Shown: positions 21,826-34,198, counted from the stretch's first letter. The stretch is DNA of 64,000 bases from Diphasiastrum complanatum (GCA_029204225.1 MU831828.1:1-64000); one strand, 5' to 3'. Notes: generated by a model from the sequence alone, not told the origin. Numbers and translations are program-made.

Positions 21826-23069
21826 TGTAGCGCAGGCATCCCAAAGGGAGCCGGGAACCACGACTTAGCTTCCCAGCCTTCAAGTCTTGCCATCCAAACC
21901 CACTTGACATACAAGCAGCCAACTCGCCAACAACGATCAGACTTAACCAACTTGAAGTTCCGAAAACCAACATTGAGATCCAACCTGGCGCCATGCCAGA
22001 TCGTGGGTCCCGACGTGGGTGACTTCCCTCCAAGCAAGCCGCCCGACATACATCAAACTTAACCAACTCGAAGCTTCGTTACAAACGAGTAACATCCATT
22101 CCAAGCAAGCGGTCTGACTTACATCAGACTTAACCAACTGAAAGCTTCGTCACGAGCGCTGAAAGCCAACCTGGCGCCACGCCAGACTGGACAGCCATAA
22201 ACAGGTAACATCCACCCAAGCAAGCCATCCAACTCAACCGACGGGTTAGAGCCCGTTCCCCAAGAGCTTAACCCATTCACGTTCATGCAAGGAACACTCA
22301 GAACGACAAGCCGCGACAGATATAGAAACAACCAGTTCCTGGACCAAATGGTCCCGACAGCATACCGCTGGCGCCACGGACCGAATGGTCCCGACGGCAT
22401 ACCGCTGGCGTCCCGGGATACGACCCTCAGCTATGTGCCAAGTTAAAAATTTGGAAGCGGCCTTACAACTGGCGCTTTTACCGAACACTGAAACCCAGAA
22501 GGTAATCAGAGTCAGTTTGAGGAAAATCCCACTTTATTGATAAATCTGAGAAGGTTACATTTCAAGTGTGTGACCGACCCTAGTCTCCGGGGCGCTAGCA
22601 TGCCAAGGCGAGAGCCATGACAACATTCCAGCAAGGGAGGCTAAGACTTGGTTGGAGCTCGCCCTGAGTCGCAACCCGCACTCCCCTATAGTATTGGTGT
22701 GATTTGGCACCCCTCCTCATACCAAGCACTCTACCCAAGCTGGTAAAGCACGTTTTTCTCTCTCTAGGATTTTCTCTTTCTAGAAAGTCATTTTCTCTCT
22801 CTAGATTTTACTGATCCCCAGGCTTCCTTTAATCATGCCTAGATCGTGTGAGGTGATTGCACATAGATCTGAGCTCGCTGGACTTCGCTAGAACCGATCA
22901 AAGATTTTCAGCCATAGGAACTTGGCGTCGGCTGGATTCTGGTCACAGTGGCGCCGGGAGCGGCGTCGGCACCGTTGGCGCCGGGAGCAGCAGGGGCGCT
23001 GCTGGCGCCGGGGACATAGCTGGCGCCGATGGCTCCGGAAGTAAAGCTTGTAAAGGTAGCTTTACAACA
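21826..23069 (-). repeat. 5' LTR-A of LARD copy 2
   Basis: A 1244-bp LTR-A ending CTTTACAACA, followed by target duplication GTGTA. Confidence 0.92.
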
Positions 23070-23074
23070 GTGTA

Positions 23075-25132
23075 GGGTGCTTACATGGCAAGGGGGGAGG
23101 CTGGTGGAATGCCATTAGCCTACAACTAGCTTATTCACCCAACTTGAGTGGTAGCCATGGACAATGCCACTCTAGCGCTCTCGGAAAGCTAGTAGACTTT
23201 ATGGAGAAAATATGAGATTTCTAGTTGTTGTTGTTTTTTAATTTAGTTGTGTTTTCTTGCTGACGCTTTGCAAGTCTCCCTTCTTTTGTAGTGTTCTACC
23301 CTCTCTATCTCCTCCTTAGCTCTGATTTTAAAATATGCAACATTTTGATGGTACTTTCTCAAGATGAGATAGATGTTCATTATTTAGCCAGCATATGCAA
23401 CGAAAGATCTCTAATAATTTGTGTAGGTACTCTTTGCAAGTTTTTTGGACAACCTTTTGAAATGTGCGGGGGTAGTGCAAAGACTAAATGGCATAACATT
23501 TAGGTATGTGTCACTCATTCATTGGCAAAGGTGGCTTCACACATGTGAATCTCAGCCTACTATACAGACAGATGCCAAAGAGCAAAGTACCAACACTTAT
23601 TAAAGCATTGGATCCACCAAAATGCATGCAAAGAGAGAGATACACAAGGTTGATGCAAAATCCTCAAGATCTCTTCAAATTGATGAGCTCCAAATTGGAG
23701 TATATACAAAAAACTTGAGGCACCTTTAGGTACACGGATCTGCATCTTATCATTCTTCTATATACATTTAGTAGTGGTAATATCCATTTTGTGTGTATGA
23801 TTTCATAATTAAAATTGGCATTCAATAGCTTTTACAACTCTTGCTTGATGAGTTTAGTCTAGTTGGGGTTGTAGCGATAATATTTGCTCTCACCTTTGGC
23901 GTTGCTCCTGCAACCAAAGTTGTACTGTGTTGCACTACAGATGATGGAATTCCCTTTAGATCTTTGTAGGACCATGTAAAGTAGTCATTGTATTCCATCA
24001 ATAGCTTCTATAGCTTAGTGAATTGTGTGGGGATTAGTTGTGCATGCGCACCCACATAATCTTATCTTCTTCACCAAGTTCAACATGATTTATGAATTGT
24101 TCCTTTCTAGATTTGTTTCTTTTTAAGTTTTGGCTAGTATAACTCTCCTGTAACCAAGTCAAGAGCCATGTTTATACCAGGATGTCCTGCACAGGGTAAT
24201 TCAAGACATTCAAACATTTGCACCCTTTCTGTGCTTCGTTAATCGTCAAGATCAAGTGAGCAAAGTCAGGGTTTGGATCTTCAACCGGGTGAGTCGTCGT
24301 GTATTACGGGCTTCGATCCAATGGGGAGGGGGTTAAACTACGGATCTAAATGGAAACTAAGCCTACCAAGGGTGTCAATCTTGGCATGAGATCTAATGGT
24401 GGAATGGCTCAGTTTGGAGATGTGGTGCTTGACACTCTAATTGAATCTTTTGAGGTTTTGATGGGTGAAGACCCTCTTCTTGGATCTTGGCTTTTCTTGG
24501 GTTATTTAGGCTCTTTGAGCTCTAAACCTTTTCCTCTTGAGGCTTATCTTCTCAAGGGAGGGGAGCAATGGAAATAAGCTACCTAATAGATCTTAATGAT
24601 CTCTCAATAATGGCCTAACTAGCATGAGCTGACACGGTAGGGTAGGAGTTGCTTAGTAGTTGTCTTCCAAAGATTTCTACCATTTCTCCACTATATTCTC
24701 ATTTTAAATAGTATGGTTTTATGGATTCAAAGTTTATGGTTGTATTGTGTGTGCTTTTGTGAGTGTATATTGTTGTTATCTTATTGGGATTATAGGTGAA
24801 TACATTGATCAATATTGTATTGTCACCTTCATATTGTAGTTATCACTACTTCTACATCACATGTTTGGATTTCATAATTGGCTGTCAATCTAGTAGTATA
24901 CCTTTAGCTTACCATTTTGAGCTATTATTAATCTAGTTATCATTACTTTTCTATATCACATTTTTAAATTTCCTGATTGGTTTGATCTATTTATACACAT
25001 TTAGCTAATTCTATAATTTTGGAATGTATTGCTTTGTATTTTATAAGCCATCTAGTAATGGTGTTATTTGAACGTAAAGGCCATGTTGGCATTTCTATTT
25101 TACTATTGTGTGTTTTTGTGGATTAGGAGGAT
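23075..25132. other. Host DNA between LARD copy 2 and the copia element
   Basis: About 2 kb with no supported gene, repeat family or RNA. Short frames near 23506-23718 and 24350-24577 have no recognisable domain. Confidence 0.55.
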
Positions 25133-25137
25133 GAAAG

Positions 25138-25402
25138 TGTCAAGAATCAGATATGCAACATCAAGCATTCACCATAAGCAATTACCAAGTAGGGAGGCGG
25201 AAGAAGAACACACAATATCACTCTATCACACTACAATCATACTGAATATAAAATGTACATATAAACCGTGAACCCTGATAGAGAAAAAAAACTTACGAAT
25301 AGATTAATAGACTAGCCTACAGCTAATTACAGCTGGTAACAACTGTCAACATTAATGTACATCATAAACAGTAACAATGAAGTTTATCATTGATTTCTAA
25401 CA
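25138..25402 (-). repeat. 3' LTR of the copia element
   Basis: A 265-bp LTR beginning TGTCAAGAATCAG and ending GATTTCTAACA. Confidence 0.95.
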
Positions 25403-26350
25403 CTCTCCCTCAATGATAAAATTACATTCTTCTATTCCTAATAGAGTACGAAACCTCTCAAATTGACATCTACCTAATGACTTAGTAACAATATCTGTCA
25501 TTTGATCTTCAGATTTACAAAAAATCAATATTACCTGCCCAATCGGCATCCGTATAACCTACCAACATTGGCGCTTCAGGCTAATCATACTTCAAACCAA
25601 AATTCAATGTCCCTCAAATGTATCTGAGAATACGTTTAGCATACTTCCAGTGTGCTTGACTAGGATCTTGCATAAATTGACTAACAACACCAACATCATA
25701 AGAAATATCAGGTCGTGTGTGTGTCAAATAAATCAAACTACCCACCAGCTGTCTATACAAATAAGCACCCACTTTCTCATATTCATCATATGCAGTAAGC
25801 TTCATGTTGACATCCATAGGTATACTCAAGGGCTTACAATCCTGCATATTGAACTTATTAAGCAAATTTCGTGCATATTTGCTTTGTGTAAGAAAGACTA
25901 TGTCTTCTTTTTGCCACACTTCAATGCCAAGAAGTAGTGCATCAATCCTAGATCACTCATGTCAAAAGCATTGGAAAGATTTGATTTGATTTCATTAATT
26001 AACCTCTCATTACTTCTTGTAATAATCAAATCATCCACGTACAACACTATATTTGAATCTTGCCTTAGAATGTAAAGATTAGGTTCAGCATCACTCTTTA
26101 CCATTCCCCTTTGCTTGAAGTGCTCATCAATGCAAGAGTACCATGCTCGTGGTGCTTGCTTCAATCCATATATGGCTTTGTTGAGTTTACAAACCAAATG
26201 ATCTCTTCCTGGCTCGACAAACCCTTGAGGTTGCTCTAAATATACCTCTTCATCCAATACTCCATTAAGAAAAGCAGATTTGATGTCCATTTGCTGGATT
26301 TTCCAACCATAGAAAGCAGAAATTGCAATGATAGAACGAATAGTTACCAT
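25403..26350 (-). pseudogene. Copia reverse transcriptase / RNase H (broken)
   Basis: The RT part (about 26350-25898) shows QQMDIKSAFLNG, IYGLKQAPRAW and the catalytic YVDD. A frameshift near 25910 separates it from the thumb and connection region (25919-25614, RPDISYDVG). The RT N-terminus is missing: MEPKW of the upstream frame runs straight into KMVTIRS, with AAATGG at the join, so the first RT motifs are deleted. RNase H is also internally deleted: the start GYTDADWAG is followed almost at once by the C-terminal tail SEDQMTDIVTKSLG. It cannot encode a working polymerase. Confidence 0.9.
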
Positions 26351-27240
26351 TTTGGCTCCATGTGCGAAGGTCTCCTTTCTATATCAAAATCCACCTCCTT
26401 CTTGACCTGTACTTTCGCTCCCTCATCAAAAGGTCCAGTGATTACTTCAGATTGTTCACCTTGGCCCATCTCGTCAAACGAAGCATCCCTAGAAATTACA
26501 AGCTTCTGTGCATTTGTGTCATACATCCTGTATGCCTTGGCCTTCTCATCATATCCAAGGAAAATACACTTAATAGCTTTTGCATCCAATTTCCTTCGTT
26601 TCTCATCAGGAATATGAGCATAAGCATCATAACCAAATACTCTCAAATGAGAAATATTATGTTTCTTTCCACTAACAGCTTCATGAGGTGTCTTACCTTC
26701 CACGGATTTTGTAGGACACCGATTCAGTATGTGCGTAGCTGTGCTACAAGCTTCTACCCAAAAGGTGTTTGGCAGACTCTTGCTTTTGAGCATCGCCCTG
26801 GCCATCTCAACAATAGATCTATTCTTTCATTCTGCAACTCCATTTTGTTGTGGTGAATAAGGTGTTGTAGTCTGCCTCTTGATCCCTTGATCTTTGCAAA
26901 AATCAATAAATTCTGACGAAAAATACTCACCACCTCCATCAGATCTCAAAGTTTTGATGCAACATCCTATTTGCTTTTCAACTAATGCCTTGAATTCCTT
27001 GAACTTAGCAAAAGCATCTGATTTCTTGCTTATGAAATAAATCCAAATGCATCTGCTATAATCATTAATAAAAGTTATAAAGTAATAGTAGCCACTAAGA
27101 GATCTAGTCTGCATAGGTCCACATAGATCACTATGGACAGATCTAGGATGCCACTGGCTCTCCTTGCTCCACTTTTGGGAAACCTCTCTTTGTGTTGTTT
27201 TCCCAAAATGCAACCTTCACAAATTTTTCCTTCAAAAGAA
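26344..27240 (-). pseudogene. Copia integrase (broken)
   Basis: The zinc-finger end shows CEGCILGK near 27210 in a different frame from the rest. The catalytic core (27213-26827) shows HSDLCGP, FINDYSR, LRSDGGGEY and QQNGVAE, which supply the D,D,E residues. A nonsense or frame change near 26827 separates the core from the C-terminal part (26805-26344; FWVEACSTATHILNRCP, VFGYDAYAHIP). Confidence 0.9.
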
Positions 27241-27408
27241 ATATCAGGCAATCCTATAACTAGATTACCTCTTTTGAGAATTTGTAAACTTTTAGCACTA
27301 ATATGACAGAATCGTTGATGCCAAAGATCACTTCAACTATCAACTGTGCTTACCATAGCTTGAGCAAAAGATCTTGCATTCAATTTGTAGAGTCGATTCC
27401 TGTTGACT

Positions 27409-27990
27409 CTAGCTCAGTGTAGGAATCACTTTGTAGTGATTCTTGATGTCTTTGACAAGACATTTGTCGTTGTCAAACTCAATCTTGAGTTGTTGATCAG
27501 CCATCGTCCCAATAGATAGTAAATTGTTAGCTAATCCAGGTACATATTGCACATTGCTTATCCGCCTTATCTTCCCGCTGGCTAACTTCACTGGTACCAC
27601 TCCAACTCCTTTAACAGACAACAATTTGCCATCGGCTTGTCCAACTTCATCACCATTGTGAGTTTCCTTGAGTTCTGAAAACCACTCTTTCCTTGAAGTC
27701 ATGTGCTTGGATGCACCACTATCAATGTACCAGGTATCCTTGGTTTCATCACTTGTCATAAATGCTGTAATGAACAATTTTGAGCTCTCACCTGTATCAT
27801 CTTCATATTGATCATCATAGTATTGATGTTGATCAGTATAATTGTTTTCATAATAATAATCATCAAATTGATATTGATCATCATAATTTTTCAATTGCCC
27901 TTTGTCTTTTCTTTGTTCCATCTCCTTCTGTTTCTTGAAGCATTCTCGCTCCCAGTGGTCAAGTTTGTTGCAATACCTACAATTTCCAGG
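27409..27990 (-). pseudogene. Copia zinc knuckle and aspartic protease
   Basis: A CCHC zinc knuckle (CRYCNKLDHWERECF) is near 27975-27930. A Tyr/Asp-rich linker follows, then the protease active site WYIDSGASKHMTS near 27735, so the catalytic DSG is intact. The frame ends at 27409, before the integrase zinc finger. Confidence 0.88.
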
Positions 27991-28760
27991 TTTATTTTGC
28001 CTGGAATAGTCGCGTCCTTGACCTCGGCCTTCATTCCAATCGCCTCAATTTGGGCCATCATTGGATTGTTCTTGAAATTGTTGGAATGATCCACGATTTG
28101 AGTTTCCACCTCTTGATTGGTGTCTTCCACGACCAAATCTACTACCACGTCCCCTGACTGCAAGAGCTTGATCAAATCCCCTGTCGCAATGACTCAAGTT
28201 CTCTTGACGTTGTTCTTCCTACAAAAGCAATCGACCTAACTCTTCATAGGTTGGAAGATTTTCTCGTGTGGCTCTGATGTGACTCACTCAAACTATTCAA
28301 TGTCAACTGCACGATCTGACAATCCTGTACTCCCTCTCCAACTGCTGCTAATTGGTCACAAATCTCTTTGATCTTCAGTAGGTGATCAGCAACAGTTGCA
28401 CCATCATCCATCCGCAATGTGTGCAGCTTCGTCTTCAGGAATAGCACTCGAGATGTGTTTGTGGTCTCAAACAATGCCTTCAACGTATCCCATGTTTCTT
28501 TTTCCACCTTCTGAATTCGAAATGTAGGGATCAATTGCATCTCTAACTGATAAGTTGATGACATTCTGTGCTTTCCATTTTCTCCTATCAAATGCCCGTT
28601 GATCTTCTTTAATCAATGGCCTTGTCTCTTCACCTGTCACGATCTCCCATAGCTCCTTTTCCATCAAAATGTTCTTCAGTTTGAATTTCCAAACTGCATA
28701 GTTGTCGTCTCCTTCCAATTTGCTTGACTCATTGAGGACACTCTCGCTTAGAGTTGCCAT
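27891..28760 (-). pseudogene. Copia gag (frameshifted)
   Basis: The gag reading begins at the ATG at 28760 (MATLSESVLNESSKLEGDD; NYAVWKFKLKNILM). It continues through ETWDTLKALFET and the LKTKLHTLRMDDG region (28591-28244) in a second frame, then to 28175-27891 in a third. This is typical copia gag homology, broken by at least two frameshifts. Confidence 0.85.
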
Positions 28761-29653
28761 TACTGGATAGACAAGTCCGAATCACAAAAATGGCTCAATC
28801 TGAGCACACAACTTAGTCTCCAAATTTTATCACGCCATAGAACTGTATAATAATTTTTTTTTTTGGTTATACACCTGATATCGGAATGGAACGTGAAAGT
28901 ACAACTGCTCCGGAACCTCTTTAACTTGTGCGCGTGGATCCGATATTGGAGCATGCGATATCGGACTGGAGCGCAGATGTACAACTACTCGGAATTCTCT
29001 TTAGCTCGTGCGCTTGGATCCGATATCGGCACAAACATGTGATATCGGACTGGAGCGCAGATGTACGACTGCTTGGGTTTCGCTTCAGCTAGCGCACTTG
29101 GATCCGATATTGGTACCAAAAAATATATATATATATATATAAAAACTTTCAGAGGGAATATTCCAGATTTTCTACTTCAGCGCGACGACTACACCACCTT
29201 CTCTTTGCTTAGATTTCGAAACGAGTATTTGTTCAAACAGACAGATCTCAATAATGTGAAAGGTATGAAGCCTCAAAGCTCTAAATGGCAGTACTAGACA
29301 CTGTCTGGTGTGATTTGCAGTACCCCAGACAAACAAATGAGAGATTTCTTGGCACAACTCTCTGACAAATGACACTTTTCACAAAGATTAAAAAAAATAT
29401 ATTGTAAAACTTTTCTCACTCAACAGATTTTCAATCTATCTGATGCTGCCCTGGCCTTTCCGATGCCTCCGAGACTGTGTCTTCATTCCCCACTAATAAC
29501 TATGAGCTCCAAAACCTACAAAATACATCAAGAAGGATTTCTTCCAGTCATTTTTGTCTCTCCAAGCTTTCACCTCCTGTGAAGGACTTTCTCACTTTGT
29601 TGCGGAGCCTGTGACAAGCTGTATCCACTGATCAGACACGCAGGACTATCGTA
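28761..29653 (-). promoter_or_regulatory. Long copia leader with three tandem repeats
   Basis: Nearly 900 bp separate the primer site from the gag ATG. Three tandem units of about 85 bp (about 28868-29115) each contain GATATCGG near one end and GGATCCGATATYGG near the other, the latter holding the GATATC palindrome. A short (TA)n lies near 29124-29140. A role in translation or packaging is possible but not shown. Confidence 0.8.
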
Positions 29654-29665
29654 GCTCTAATACCA

Positions 29666-29930
29666 TGTCAAGAATCAGATATGCAGCATCAAGCATTCAT
29701 CATAAGCAATCACCAAGTAGGGAGATGGAAGAAGAACACACAATATCACTCTATCACACTACAATCATACTGAATATAAAATGTACATATAAATCTTGAA
29801 CCGTGATAGAGAGAGAAAACCTACGAATAGACCAATAGACTAGCCTACGGCAAATTACAGTTGGTAACAACTGTCAACATTAATGTACATCGTAAACAGT
29901 AACAATGAAGTTTATCATTGATTTCTAACA
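29666..29930 (-). repeat. 5' LTR of the copia element
   Basis: A 265-bp LTR preceded by the tRNA-iMet primer-site complement GCTCTAATACCA and followed by target duplication GAAAG. Confidence 0.95.
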
Positions 29931-30072
29931 GAAAGCTTATGTTAATGATCTTCTTTATTATGATAGCATGATTAGGAAACACATTCAAGCATTCATCAAT
30001 CCACAAACAAACATACAATGTCAAAAAAGGAGGACTTCACATAAAAAGAAAAAGTAGGAGGAGGAGGCTTTG

Positions 30073-30200
<128 letters not shown>

Positions 30201-30346
30201 TGCAAATGAAAAGTGATTACAAAATGGTGTCACATCCCTACTTATAGACAAAGTTAGGGTTAGGGTTTTTGGTTCACCCAAAAATCATGTGCCATAATAA
30301 CTTGACTATCATAAAAGTATAGTGCACCATTTGAGAGTGTCTGACA

Positions 30347-31556
30347 TTATATTACTGATAGATCTAACTCATGCGGATTCGGCCATGTTTTTATTCCCGT
30401 TGTCATAAAATCTGTTGGGGAGACGCTGGGCTTTGTCTTCACCGTCGACCAATCTACAATCTTGTTGACCTTCTGATATTGGCTTTTCCGGTGAATCTGG
30501 ATTCTGGAACTCCTTTTTGGTTGTTTGTCAACGTTCCTTGGTGTAGTTCGACAGCAATAAAACATTCGATATTCATTGGGCACTTTCGGTATTTGTTATA
30601 AGATCAAAGGTTGAACTTTTTTCATACCAACTCGGTGAGGAGAAAGTAGCTTTCCCTACTAGCTCATTTGACAGAATCTCTGCACTCTCTTTAACTTTTG
30701 AATTGTTGTCAGTGGAGCAATGGGGAAATCCTCTTTCTGAGTTTTCCTCCATATTCGAATTGAGTGATACAGTCCCCTCATAGCTCACACGAACATCTTG
30801 TAATCCGTTAGAAAAATCTTTACCAGAATCATCTGTTAAAAGAATTTTCACTAGAATCTTCTAACATGCCCCCATTGCAATTTTGGTGACAGTCCCTTGG
30901 CACCTGCGTATGTCGTTGGCATTGGCGTGCGTGGATGTGAAACCGTGGCAAAAAAGAGTAAAAGGCGTACTGACAGGAAGGGGAAAAAAAAAAGTGCGAA
31001 AAGCGAGGAAAATTTTGGTAATAAAGTTGAGTTGCAAGGGAATATGTACAAGGGATATGAAAATTAGGTAATGGTGAAAAAACAATAAACATAAAACTTA
31101 AAAATAAAAATAAAGTTGAGTCTCTGAATGCTTTTTTTGGACTATTTTTTTTAAATTTAAAGAAATGCTTCAGATAGCCTTTTTCAGTTGTTGGCCCTTC
31201 GCATCTTTGGCATCGCGATTCTTCCAATGGGTTTCTGCAATTGTACGGACGAAACGGGACCACAATTGGCTGCGCGTTCTGGATTGCGAGTGGATTGGGC
31301 CGAACGCCGGGTGCATATTTCCAAGGAAGCCGGTCGTGTACCAGGTTTCCAGCCTCGCTATATTAACAAAGGACATTGAAGACAAGCGATGGTAGGTCAT
31401 GTACAAGGGAATTTGATCCACGATGGCCGTTGTTTTGAAGGTTTTATTTGGGTCAAAATAGTACTCTCCAAAATACATATCCCACCTAGTATCCATCTTG
31501 GCAATGGTCAGTAAGGTCCCCTGTTCAAAGATTCCCACCGAATCTGTGAACACGGT
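30347..31556 (-). other. Gene-like fragments of unknown identity
   Basis: Three minus-strand frames look protein-like but are not recognised: 31553-31170 (with GIFEQGTLLTIAK, WDMYFGEYYFDPN, ARLETWYTTGFLGN), 30851-30573 (Ser/Asn/Glu-rich, SNELVGKATFSSPSWYE) and 30583-30347 (basic, KSQYQKVNKIVDWST). The first is separated from the second by A/T-rich DNA that could be an intron; the second and third overlap out of frame. They may be exons of one broken host gene or an unknown transposon. No function is assigned. Confidence 0.3.
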
Positions 31557-31899
31557 TTCTTCTTCGTTTTATTTCTTCTCTTTTTTTGTTACTTCCGATG
31601 GTTACAGTTCTTTACAGTTAAATCTTCTTGTTTAGAATGGTTTCCAAGCAAAAATATTTCTCATATTACAACGTGTATTCCCAGCCTATCAATGGAGATG
31701 AAACGGTTACGTTCACTCAGCTACATGCACTTACAAGCCATGCAACCAACTCCTAGCTCAAGCATAGATCAACGTTCTAGACAGAGAGCAAATCTACAAT
31801 CTATCTACCAAACTATCTTAGGAAATAAGAGAATAATGCAAAAAAAAGATTAAGCTACTCAACAAGAAACGAGAAATTGGAAAACTAACTTCCTAGCAG

Positions 31900-32655
31900 C
31901 ATTCTAGCAGCCCAAGAATCAAGAAACACCCATTTCTTGATGCTTGGAATACCCAAGAACTATCAAGGACATGATTGTTAGTAGAAATGCAAGATCAAAT
32001 CCACAATCTCAGCCTATATAGTTTACCTGCATGCTGAAACTACAAAAACAAGAAACAAGAAACAAGAAACTTAATCCACATCTACAATCCACAAAGCAAG
32101 AAGGTAAGCAAGAAATCTAATTAATCCACAATCACATAAAGAAATCAGAACATGCTCATAGGAATCTCACTCAAGAAGATAGCCATGAACAAGGAGCTTC
32201 TCAATTGCCAAGAGCTCGTGGAAGATCTTCTTTATTCAAGCAAGAGAAATGACAGTACAATCAAAAGCTCCTTCACAAGAGAAGGGGGTCCTTAAATAAG
32301 CAAGAGGGCTGCCCATGTGGAGCCCAAGTGGCAATTCCACTAATTTAGAAATTACATGTGGAAATAGCCCTTCCACTAGAGGTCACCATCAAAAGGTGGC
32401 TCACTCTTAATTATTTAAGGTGGTCTACACTTATTTACATTGCCTAGGAAACATTACTAGCCCCTACATGGTCGTTCCTTCTCTGGGATATACCATGTAG
32501 GCTCAGATAGAAAATAACTGTCATCCTAGCTAGTAATCCTCGGCCCTCAGCTTCTTCTGTTGTCCTCCTTTTGAGACCTCCTCGGTCATGGGTGAGAGAC
32601 ACTCTGTGTCTTCAGCTTGGCTCAACATCTGGGGATTCTTTGGAATCCGCTAACA
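31900..32655 (-). repeat. Probable LTR of an unassigned retroelement
   Basis: On the minus strand a purine tract AAATTAAGGGTGGATAA (complement of 32656-32672) is followed by TGTTAGCGGATTCC at 32655, a typical PPT-LTR junction. A TATA-like CTTATTTAAGG (complement of 32290-32300) and AATAAAG (complement of 32230-32236) lie in the expected order. The other LTR end and a target duplication were not found, so the left boundary is a guess. Confidence 0.45.
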
Positions 32656-32672
32656 TTATCCACCCTTAATTT

Positions 32673-33334
32673 GTTGCAGTACCCACTGCAACACAGGTGA
32701 TGTTGTTCCGCTTGGCACTTGAAAAAGCGTGGTCCTTCGTTCGCTTCCGTAAAACCAAATGCTTATTATCCACAAAATTGTTTCAGAAAAATGAAGATTT
32801 CTCATTGGCCACTACATTCCAGCCCTCTTGAGAACCTCTTGCGAGTCCTGCTCATCTCGTCATCTCGGCGTTTGTTTTCGCTTGCTCATTTTTGCCCCAG
32901 GGCTTCGAACACTTGGAAGCGGAGCTTACTTCCGTAGTTTAGTAGCCCCAAGTACTCTTGTATCTTTTCGATGAAGCCCATTTCTTGTTAGTCTTCTATC
33001 ATGGTGACATATCACAATGACATGAAGGCCGCTCTGTAGTATAGTCGGGCTATAATCTCATGGTCTTCCTCCGACTGGAGGGCTACGTTGGGATTGATCG
33101 TGATTGGATCCAAACCACGATCCCAAAAACATTCTTGCTGCAATAGAAAGGCCATGGATCGACAATATTTGGTGCTTTCTTGTATAGATCGGCACTGGTC
33201 TTGTATTTGTGCCGAAAGTCCAGCAACTGTAGCCTTAGGTCATCCAAGGAGATCTTGTCTGAAATTTCTGGAATCACCGGCCAGTTTACCAATCCAACCC
33301 GTGGCTTCTCTGCCGGCGATGGATGTCTCGCCAT
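32673..33334 (-). pseudogene. Gag-like broken reading frame
   Basis: From the ATG at 33334 the minus strand encodes MARHPSPAEKPRVGLVNW, then SLDDLRLQLLDFRHKYKT. It changes frame near 33140 into a part with EEDHEIIARLYYRAAF and later IEKIQEYLGLLNYG before further stops. Position (just upstream of the PPT-LTR junction) and character suggest the gag of a short retroelement with no pol. There is no diagnostic zinc knuckle, so identity is uncertain. Confidence 0.4.
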
Positions 33335-34198
33335 GACGATGACCTAGATTAACTAAGGTAACTACTCTTGATTGATAGACTACCCTAATCTGATGAGGAG
33401 AAAAAGGTGATTGACTGATGAGAAATTCGTCAGATTCACACAACTTTTGCGAAGGCAAATCAATCACGACTCTCTTCGGCTCAGATAGAGTTCAGATGCG
33501 ACCGCTGGACACTGCCAGCTGAATTGCTCCTACAATCCTCCAGAGTGTAGTCAGCCACTGCTGATCTACGTTCATAAAATTAATGCAGCATTCGACTTAG
33601 TTTCAACCAAATTGCGGAATTCAAAATGAACAAGAAAACTCAGACATATGAAATATCAGCATAAGCATTCAACATTCAAGATCATACACAACAAGAAAAT
33701 AATCTATATTCTTCAAGCACTGCATGCGAATCCATGCAGTGCAGTGGCGTGAAAGAAGCACGGTTCTCTCACGAGTAGTAGTCTCGCTTCACTAGCGGAC
33801 AGTTGGATCTTCTTATCCTAGACATAATTGTCTTCGCGCACAGGCGGACATATATTCTGTATATCGTCTTGATTGCTTACTAGCATCAGACTTCTTCACT
33901 CTGTTACACTATGTGTATTATGTTTTATCTATATGTCAAGTATCATCCAGTAAGCATGGTCGCTCTATGTAAACCTAAGATTAGAGTGATTAAGTATCTA
34001 CGTCTAAACAGGAAATTACAAGAGTGGTAGATTAGCCACGACCTAGGAAGTATCTGTTGACGTCATGCCATCAGATCAGATTACTGTACTTCTGGGTACT
34101 TGCGTGATCTTTGGTGGTACTCCTTGGAGCGTGAGCGATGAACGGGTTTCGTTTACCTCGTCTGTCTTCTTCCGTACTGGACCGCGAAGGAATCTCGT
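33335..34198. other. Unassigned sequence between the gag-like and copia fragments
   Basis: No supported coding region. It could hold an LTR of either neighbour, but I see no matching terminal repeats, primer site or target duplication. The inverted repeat GCACTGCATGCG...CATGCAGTGC is near 33718-33741. Confidence 0.4.

Larger units (their letters stand above)
12376..23069 (-). mobile_element. LARD family A, copy 2 (outer element)
   Basis: A complete minus-strand LARD flanked by the perfect target duplication GTGTA (12371-12375 and 23070-23074). Its 3' LTR is 12376-13598 plus 19227-19236, its internal domain 19237-21825 and its 5' LTR 21826-23069. The 3' LTR is cut ten bases from its outer edge by copy 3. 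The primer-site complement (GTCGGCTCTAATACCA) is just left of 21826. The inserted LARD copy 3 accounts for 5.6 kb of the span. Confidence 0.93.
25138..29930 (-). mobile_element. Complete but defective Ty1/copia retrotransposon
   Basis: LTRs of 265 bp (25138-25402 and 29666-29930) start TGTCAAGAATC and end TTTCTAACA, flanked by the perfect duplication GAAAG (25133-25137 and 29931-29935). The primer-site complement GCTCTAATACCA is at 29654-29665 and the PPT complement CTCTCCCTCAAT follows the left LTR. Reading leftward the order is leader, gag, protease, integrase, RT and RNase H, which is the copia order. By eye the LTRs differ at roughly 15-20 sites, so it is older than the LARDs. It has several frameshifts and at least two internal deletions. 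Confidence 0.95.

Noticed and set aside
30245-30272. GTTAGGGTTAGGGTTTTT as an interstitial telomere or telo-box
   Set aside because: Only two and a half units, with no array and no clear promoter context; too short to separate from chance.
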